Positions 59,306-64,000 of a stretch of 64,000 nucleotides of DNA are shown here, piece after piece. How positions within the stretch are numbered: position 1 is the first letter of the stretch; each line of letters starts with the position of its first letter. Both the position numbers and the translations under genes were made by a program. The stretch spans positions 1 through 64,000 of the forward strand of contig CAYVIN010000003.1 of NCBI GenBank assembly GCA_964451375.1, in the 5' to 3' direction. The notes beneath the pieces were generated by a model, which was given only the letters and a program-made list of their open reading frames with translations, did not search any database and was not told the origin of the DNA. Source of the stretch: JAGXQV01 sp964451375. GTDB taxonomy: Bacteria > Pseudomonadota > Gammaproteobacteria > Burkholderiales > Sulfuricellaceae.

Positions 59306-60613
59306 ATGCAAACGCCTATTCTTCCCGCATCTCCTGAAACAACCCCCGGCAGGCTGTTTGCTACCGCCTGCCTGTTTGCACTGCCTACAGTCGCCTTAAC
59401 AACATCGTTTGGCATGACGCTTATCCAACTCATCATTTTGATAACCAGTGGCCTTTTGATGCGTACCGGCTTGCTCAGATGGTATCGACAAAATTGGCAA
59501 GACCTGAGCTTTCTGATCATCGCGTTTGTTGGCTATTTCGCCATATCTTTGGGCCGCACACTGGTCGATTTCCACGGACTGTCCAGCGTGGATGGCCCGC
59601 TGCGCATGGTATTTGCCCTCAGTTGTATCGGCTTTGTGGCTTGGTTGCGCCCGTCCATCCGCTATTTCTGGCTAGGATTGTGCCTAGGTGCGATAGGTGG
59701 CTGCTTGATCGCGCTGGCGCAACGCTTTCTGATCGGCATGGAGCGTGCTCAAGGTTACACCGATCTTTCCATTACCTTTGGGGATTTGTCGCTGGCAATG
59801 GGCTTGCTGGCGTCGTGCGCGCTTGCAGGTTGGCCCAAGGAATGGCGTTCTTGGTCATTTCTGCCCCCGATAGCGCTGGCTTGTGGCATCGTCGGCACCA
59901 TATTGTCTTCGTCTCGGGGGGCTTGGCTCGCCTTGCCCTTGGTGGTGCCGCTGTTGTTTGCGGCTCGCGTACACTTCGGCAGGCCGTTCCCGGCAACCGC
60001 TGTCTTGACCCTGACCTTGCTAGTTGTTGCGTACTGCCTGCCAGCCACGGGCTTGGCGCAGCGCTTTCAGGAAGCGCTATCGGATGTACAGGAAACGGGA
60101 AATGTGGGGGAAACAGTTACTACGGGTGGCATCCGCCTAGTGTTGTGGAAAGCATCATGGATGATGTTTGCCGACCACCCCCTGCTGGGCGTGGGACGCG
60201 ATCAGTTCCGTCCGGCAATACAGCAGTTGGCCGAGCAGGGACGCCTGCCCGATTCCCCTGCGCTTCCCTACGCCTTGGCGTTGAGCAGCAGCCACAACGA
60301 CGCCCTGCATTTCTTAGCGACTGGCGGCTTGCTTGATTTCACTTTTCTCCTGTTGCTGTATGGTGCGCCGCTTGTCTTTTTTAGGCGCGTCCTGCGCGGC
60401 GGATTTATAGACGCGCAGGGACCAGCGTTGGCAGGGCTGGTTCTGGTGCTGTGCTATATCGGTTTTGGCCTAACCGACGTTATGTTTTGGTTGATGAGGC
60501 CTCGGGTTTTTTATGTCATGATGGTTTGTGTCCTTGCTGGCTTTTGCCTGACAGGAAGGCGGGCACATAACAAACCTGCGCACAACACCAGTTGCCAACC
60601 CCACGTAGAATAA
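59306..60613 (+). CDS. waaL: O-antigen ligase / polymerase family protein (WaaL-like)
   Basis: 435 residues from the ATG at 59306 (MQTPILPASPETTPG); an upstream ATG at 59273 lies inside the IS. About 10-12 hydrophobic segments and the large periplasmic loop with ILSSSRGAWLALPLVVP, LWKASWMMFADHPLLGVGRDQFRPAIQQL and SSSHNDALHFLATGGLLDF: the Wzy_C (PF04932) pattern with the key Arg and His. Joins the polymer to lipid A-core (or polymerises it). With an ABC exporter next to it, ligase is more likely. Confidence 0.85.
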   Translation: MQTPILPASPETTPGRLFATACLFALPTVALTTSFGMTLIQLIILITSGLLMRTGLLRWYRQNWQDLSFLIIAFVGYFAISLGRTLVDFHGLSSVDGPLRMVFALSCIGFVAWLRPSIRYFWLGLCLGAIGGCLIALAQRFLIGMERAQGYTDLSITFGDLSLAMGLLASCALAGWPKEWRSWSFLPPIALACGIVGTILSSSRGAWLALPLVVPLLFAARVHFGRPFPATAVLTLTLLVVAYCLPATGLAQRFQEALSDVQETGNVGETVTTGGIRLVLWKASWMMFADHPLLGVGRDQFRPAIQQLAEQGRLPDSPALPYALALSSSHNDALHFLATGGLLDFTFLLLLYGAPLVFFRRVLRGGFIDAQGPALAGLVLVLCYIGFGLTDVMFWLMRPRVFYVMMVCVLAGFCLTGRRAHNKPAHNTSCQPHVE

Positions 60614-60618
60614 GAAGC

Positions 60619-61410
60619 ATGCGTATTTTCAAATCCCTTTGGCTCTATCGCGGATTCATCAGCAGCAGCGTCAGGCGCGAATTTCAGTCCCGCTACAGGA
60701 ATACCCTGCTGGGTGCATCCTGGGCACTGATCAACCCGCTGGCGATGATCGTGGTATATACCCTAATCTTTTCTGAAGTGATGCGTACCCGGCTGGATGG
60801 CGTAGATAGCAACTTTGCCTACAGCATCTATTTGTGTTCGGGGATACTAGCCTGGGGGCTGTTCAGCGAAATTACCCTGCGTGCGCAAAACACCTTCCTG
60901 GAAAACGCCAATCTCCTAAAAAAAGTCTGCTTTCCGCGGCTATGCCTGCCTGTGGTGGTGATCATCAATGCAGTGGGGAATTTCATTATCATTTTTGGCC
61001 TGTTCATCCTGTTTTTGCTGTTGTCTGACAATTTTCCCGGCTGGGTTTTTCTGGCGCTGTTTCCGCTGTTGGGCATCCTGATCGCGATGGCAATTGGGCT
61101 GGGTATTACCTTGGGAGTTTTAAATGTATTTTTTCGAGATGTTGGGCAGTTTTTCGGTGTTTTCATCCAGTTCTGGTTTTGGCTGACGCCCATCGTCTAT
61201 CCAGCAAGCATTCTACCCAGCCAGATACGGGAACTAATACGTCTAAACCCTATGAGTCCTCTAATGGAAGGTTTTCAGACCCTGTTTCTGGCGGAGCAGT
61301 GGCCGCAATGGAGTACGCTTGCTTACCCGACAGTTTTGGCCTTAGCGCTGTGCTTGGCGGGGATGTTGCTGTTTCGCAGACACGCCGCCGAAATGGTGGA
61401 TGAGCTGTAA
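60619..61410 (+). CDS. wzm: O-antigen ABC exporter permease Wzm
   Basis: 264 residues from ATG 60619 (MRIFKSLWLYRGFISSSVRREFQSRYRNTLLGASWALINPLAMIVVYTLIFSEVM), the ABC-2 permease signature, with six membrane helices. Later motifs PIVYPASILP and RLNPMSPLMEGFQTLFL are typical of polysaccharide exporters. Overlaps wzt by one base (TAATG). Confidence 0.93.
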   Translation: MRIFKSLWLYRGFISSSVRREFQSRYRNTLLGASWALINPLAMIVVYTLIFSEVMRTRLDGVDSNFAYSIYLCSGILAWGLFSEITLRAQNTFLENANLLKKVCFPRLCLPVVVIINAVGNFIIIFGLFILFLLLSDNFPGWVFLALFPLLGILIAMAIGLGITLGVLNVFFRDVGQFFGVFIQFWFWLTPIVYPASILPSQIRELIRLNPMSPLMEGFQTLFLAEQWPQWSTLAYPTVLALALCLAGMLLFRRHAAEMVDEL

Positions 61411-63473
61411 TGGGCGCTATTACTGTCACACAACTGGGCAAGGCTTACCGCCAGTACTCAAACCGCTGGGCCCGTCTGGCGGAATGGTTTTTACCCGGCA
61501 GCCCTTCGCGCCACCGGCTTAAATGGGTGTTGCAGGAGATCGATTTCTCCGTACGTCCGGGAGAGGCCGTAGGCATTATCGGGCTGAACGGAGCGGGAAA
61601 AAGTACGTTGCTGAAAATCATCACCGGAACCGCGCAGCCAACCACTGGCCATGTGCGCCTAAATGGGCGTGTGGCGGCGTTGCTGGAACTGGGCATCGGC
61701 TTTCACCCCGAGTTTACCGGCAGGCAAAATGTATATATGGCTGGGCAGTTGCTGGGTTACAGCGCGGTTGCCATAGGGAATATGATGCCCGACATCGAAG
61801 CCTTCGCCGGGATCGGCGACTACATCGACCAGCCGGTGCGCGTTTACAGCAGTGGCATGCAGGTGAGGCTCGCGTTCAGCGTCGCCACGGCGCAGCGACC
61901 GGATATTTTGATTGTCGATGAAGCGCTGTCGGTGGGGGATGCTTATTTCCAGCACCGCAGCTTTGAGCGTATCCGGGATTTCCAGAAACTGGGAACCACC
62001 CTGCTCATCGTGAGTCATGATAAGCAGGCCATTCAATCCATCTGCGATCGTGCAATTCTGCTTTATGCCGGCCGGAAGGCGATGGAGGGTAAGCCTGAAG
62101 CGGTGATGGATTATTACAATGCGCTGCTGGCCGAGCATCAGGAACAAAAGGTACGGCAAATTGAACTCCCCAGCGGGCATGTGCGCACTGAATCCGGTAC
62201 GGGAGAAGCTGAGATCAAGGATATCACTCTAATTGACGCCAAAAACGTCCCTATGCAAATGGTGGCGGTCGGGCAACTGATCCGGATACGCATCGTCGTG
62301 GCGGTCAATCATGACATCGACAGCCTAGTCTTGGGTTGTGGCATCAAGGATCGTCTGGGACAGATGATGTTTGGTACCAATACTTTCCATACCAGCCAGG
62401 TTCTCACTGGCCTGAAGCAGGGCGAAACCTGTGTCTACACGGTTTCCTGTCTGGCAAATCTCGGTGTGGGCAGTTATTCTATCCATGCCTCCCTAGTGCG
62501 CAACCACTCTCATGTGGATAAGAACTACCACTGGATAGACGGAGCCTCGATATTTGAGGTGTACAACCGGGACAAAAACTATTTCGTGGGTTGCCTGTGG
62601 AACGATATGAATTTCCTCATCGAGAAAACGGGGCAGCCCGCGCTCCCACATTCACAGCCTGACGACCTGGATCGCGAGCTGGTAGTGGTAGACGTGGGCT
62701 GCCGCTGGGGATTCGCGGAAAAATTCACCGACGCTAAGGGGCGCTTTCGGGTTTACGGGTTCGACCCCGATCGAGAAGAGTGCGAGCGGCTGCACGAGCG
62801 CTATCAGGGGCAGGCGGTTTCACTCATCCCGCTGGCTCTGGCGGGCTCACCGGGCAGGCGCACACTGCACTTAACCGAGGAACCGGCTTGTAGCTCCCTG
62901 TTCGCACCCGACCCCGACTTGACCCAGAATTTCCCTGCGCTACGTTGCGCGCGGCAAGTCTCCTCGCGGGAGGTGGAAACCACCACGCTGGACGCCTGGG
63001 CGCAGAATGAGGAGGTTGCCGCAGTGGACTATATCAAACTCGACACCCAGGGCAGCGAGCTGGAAATACTCCAGGGCGGCAAAGCCATACTACGCAGCGT
63101 ACGATGCGTGGAAGTGGAAATCGAATTCAACCACATATACCAAGGGCAGCCACTTTTTTCCGAGGTGGACAGTTTTCTGCGCGGACAGGGCTTCGTGCTG
63201 TGGAAACTCACTAATCAGGTGCATTACTCCCGGGATGGTGTGCCGGAGACCCCCATCGGCGAAGATACGATATTTTACGACGAAAAACAGCAAATCAAAC
63301 ATCAGCTCTATGGTGGTCAACTGTATTGGGCCAACGCCCACTACGTCAGGAAGGATGTGCTGAATGGACAGAATAGCCCGGCCCAGAACGTACGAGATGT
63401 CACCCTATTTGAATCGCTTTCTATGCCGGATGTGGTCAGTCATCTCAAGGCTTCGGGGCTTACCGCAAAATGA
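61410..63473 (+). CDS. wzt: O-antigen ABC exporter ATPase Wzt fused to a FkbM methyltransferase
   Basis: 687 residues in three parts. 1-245: ATPase with Walker A GLNGAGKST (58-66), signature YSSGMQVRLAFSVA (146-159), Walker B DILIVDEALSVGD (165-177) and SHD (202-204). About 255-395: the Wzt C-terminal carbohydrate-binding domain (RIRIVVAVNHDIDSLVLGCGIKDRLGQMMFGTNT). About 420-640: a Rossmann methyltransferase of the FkbM type (VVVDVGCRWGFAEKF, DYIKLDTQGSELEILQGGK, VRCVEVEIEFNHIYQGQPLF). In E. coli O8/O9a the terminal methylation that Wzt recognises is done by a separate protein (WbdD). Here maker and reader of the cap may be one chain. Confidence 0.9.
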   Translation: MGAITVTQLGKAYRQYSNRWARLAEWFLPGSPSRHRLKWVLQEIDFSVRPGEAVGIIGLNGAGKSTLLKIITGTAQPTTGHVRLNGRVAALLELGIGFHPEFTGRQNVYMAGQLLGYSAVAIGNMMPDIEAFAGIGDYIDQPVRVYSSGMQVRLAFSVATAQRPDILIVDEALSVGDAYFQHRSFERIRDFQKLGTTLLIVSHDKQAIQSICDRAILLYAGRKAMEGKPEAVMDYYNALLAEHQEQKVRQIELPSGHVRTESGTGEAEIKDITLIDAKNVPMQMVAVGQLIRIRIVVAVNHDIDSLVLGCGIKDRLGQMMFGTNTFHTSQVLTGLKQGETCVYTVSCLANLGVGSYSIHASLVRNHSHVDKNYHWIDGASIFEVYNRDKNYFVGCLWNDMNFLIEKTGQPALPHSQPDDLDRELVVVDVGCRWGFAEKFTDAKGRFRVYGFDPDREECERLHERYQGQAVSLIPLALAGSPGRRTLHLTEEPACSSLFAPDPDLTQNFPALRCARQVSSREVETTTLDAWAQNEEVAAVDYIKLDTQGSELEILQGGKAILRSVRCVEVEIEFNHIYQGQPLFSEVDSFLRGQGFVLWKLTNQVHYSRDGVPETPIGEDTIFYDEKQQIKHQLYGGQLYWANAHYVRKDVLNGQNSPAQNVRDVTLFESLSMPDVVSHLKASGLTAK

Positions 63474-64000
63474 TAGTTTCATATGCTCAAAACTTTGAGG
63501 ATGTCATGCTCCACCGTGCGTTGGGGCAACTCCCCCGAGGTTTCTACATTGATGTGGGAGCCAATGACCCATCGCATGATTCGGTAACCCGGCTGTTTTA
63601 TGAAAAAGGATGGTGCGGAATCAATATGGAGCCCTTGCAGAGTCATTTTGACGACCTGCAACGAGAGCGCCCGCGTGACATTAATCTGCATTGTGCCGCC
63701 GGGTCATCTCCAGGAGAAATTGAATTGTGGGAGTGCGACGTCCGAGGTTGGGCGACCGCCAACCGAGCCGTCATCGCAACCCACCTTGCCAGAGGGTACG
63801 AGGGGAAGTTCTTACGCATTCCCGTCACAACGTTGACCGCCGTCTGCGAACGCTATGCACCACAGGAGATACACTTTCTGAAGATAGATGTGGAAGGGTT
63901 TGAGAGGGCCGTGCTGGAGGGAATAGATTTCACCCGTTTTCGCCCGTGGATCGTAGTTGTGGAAGCCACCCATCCAAATTCAAAAATCGAAAATTACGCG
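63470..64000 (+). CDS. FkbM-family methyltransferase, cut by window edge
   Basis: First 177 residues (MIVSYAQNFEDVMLHRALGQLPRGFYIDVGANDPSHDSVTRLFYEKGWCGINMEPL ... HFLKIDVEGFERAVLEGIDFTRFRPWIVVVEATHP). The SAM site IDVGANDP and the KIDVEGFE motif are clear. It overlaps the wzt-fkbM stop as ATGA, so it is translationally coupled. Likely methylates a polysaccharide sugar. A second FkbM unit directly behind the fused one suggests two methyl groups or a paralogous pair. Confidence 0.88.
   Translation, partial: MIVSYAQNFEDVMLHRALGQLPRGFYIDVGANDPSHDSVTRLFYEKGWCGINMEPLQSHFDDLQRERPRDINLHCAAGSSPGEIELWECDVRGWATANRAVIATHLARGYEGKFLRIPVTTLTAVCERYAPQEIHFLKIDVEGFERAVLEGIDFTRFRPWIVVVEATHPNSKIENYA

Noticed and set aside
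1..64000. CRISPR array
   Set aside because: No regularly spaced repeats of the right size were seen.

Overview
The window looks like chromosomal DNA of a free-living, flagellated betaproteobacterium, possibly of the Nitrosomonadales/Sulfuricellaceae type. The inference rests on the gene orders rimP-nusA-infB-rbfA-truB-rpsO-pnp and tRNA-Asp next to ppiD, a bidirectional NAD-linked [NiFe] hydrogenase, and the general look of the proteins. No rRNA or complete marker set is present, so the taxon is inferred, not shown.

Layout. (1) 1-7 kb is a patchy, repeat-rich stretch: the N-terminal two fifths of purL with a dispersed palindromic repeat read in frame, a three-gene TumE-type toxin-antitoxin cassette, a membrane-protein gene broken by a GC-rich repeat, an exported-protein gene broken at a G8 tract, a phage-type HTH regulator with a palindromic site upstream, and a J-domain protein. 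(2) 7-13 kb carries nnr (NAD(P)H-hydrate repair), a crcB/DUF190 fluoride-export pair, a YciK-like SDR lacking its catalytic Tyr, and a large exported protein with three internal repeats. (3) 12.8-18.6 kb is the minus-strand operon hoxFUYHW plus an outer-membrane barrel protein: soluble NAD+-reducing hydrogenase. (4) 18.8-25.5 kb has mfd, a CxxCH-containing membrane diguanylate cyclase and a DUF1015 protein. (5) 25.5-39.9 kb is the flagellar rod/hook cluster flgBCDEFGHIJ, an extra FlgE/FlgG paralogue, and flgKL, with a convincing sigma-28 promoter ahead of flgK and a sigma-54-like promoter ahead of flgB. A second diguanylate cyclase sits between flgA and flgB. (6) 40-53 kb is housekeeping: folD, a CbbY-like phosphatase, dksA, and the pnp-rpsO-truB-rbfA-infB-nusA-rimP translation/RNA operon, then ppiD and tRNA-Asp.

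(7) From 53.3 kb to the right edge is a genomic island. It begins in the anticodon loop of a tRNA-Val, only the 3' half of which remains, followed by a tyrosine integrase. It then holds IS debris, two MITE-like elements (one with 20-bp perfect terminal inverted repeats and a 10-bp perfect target duplication), and an LPS O-antigen locus: two GT4 glycosyltransferases, a PagL-like lipid A deacylase, an O-antigen ligase, the ABC-2 exporter Wzm, and a 687-residue Wzt ATPase fused to a FkbM methyltransferase. A second FkbM protein overlaps Wzt and runs off the window. An 863-bp IS5-type element sits exactly between a glycosyltransferase stop codon and the ligase start codon. Together these genes could build, cap, export and ligate an O-polysaccharide by the ABC-transporter route.

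The most novel-looking item is the Wzt-FkbM fusion with its FkbM neighbour. After that come the repeat-in-purL insertion, the tRNA-Val island with its MITEs, the TumE three-gene cassette, and the extra hook/rod-type gene.
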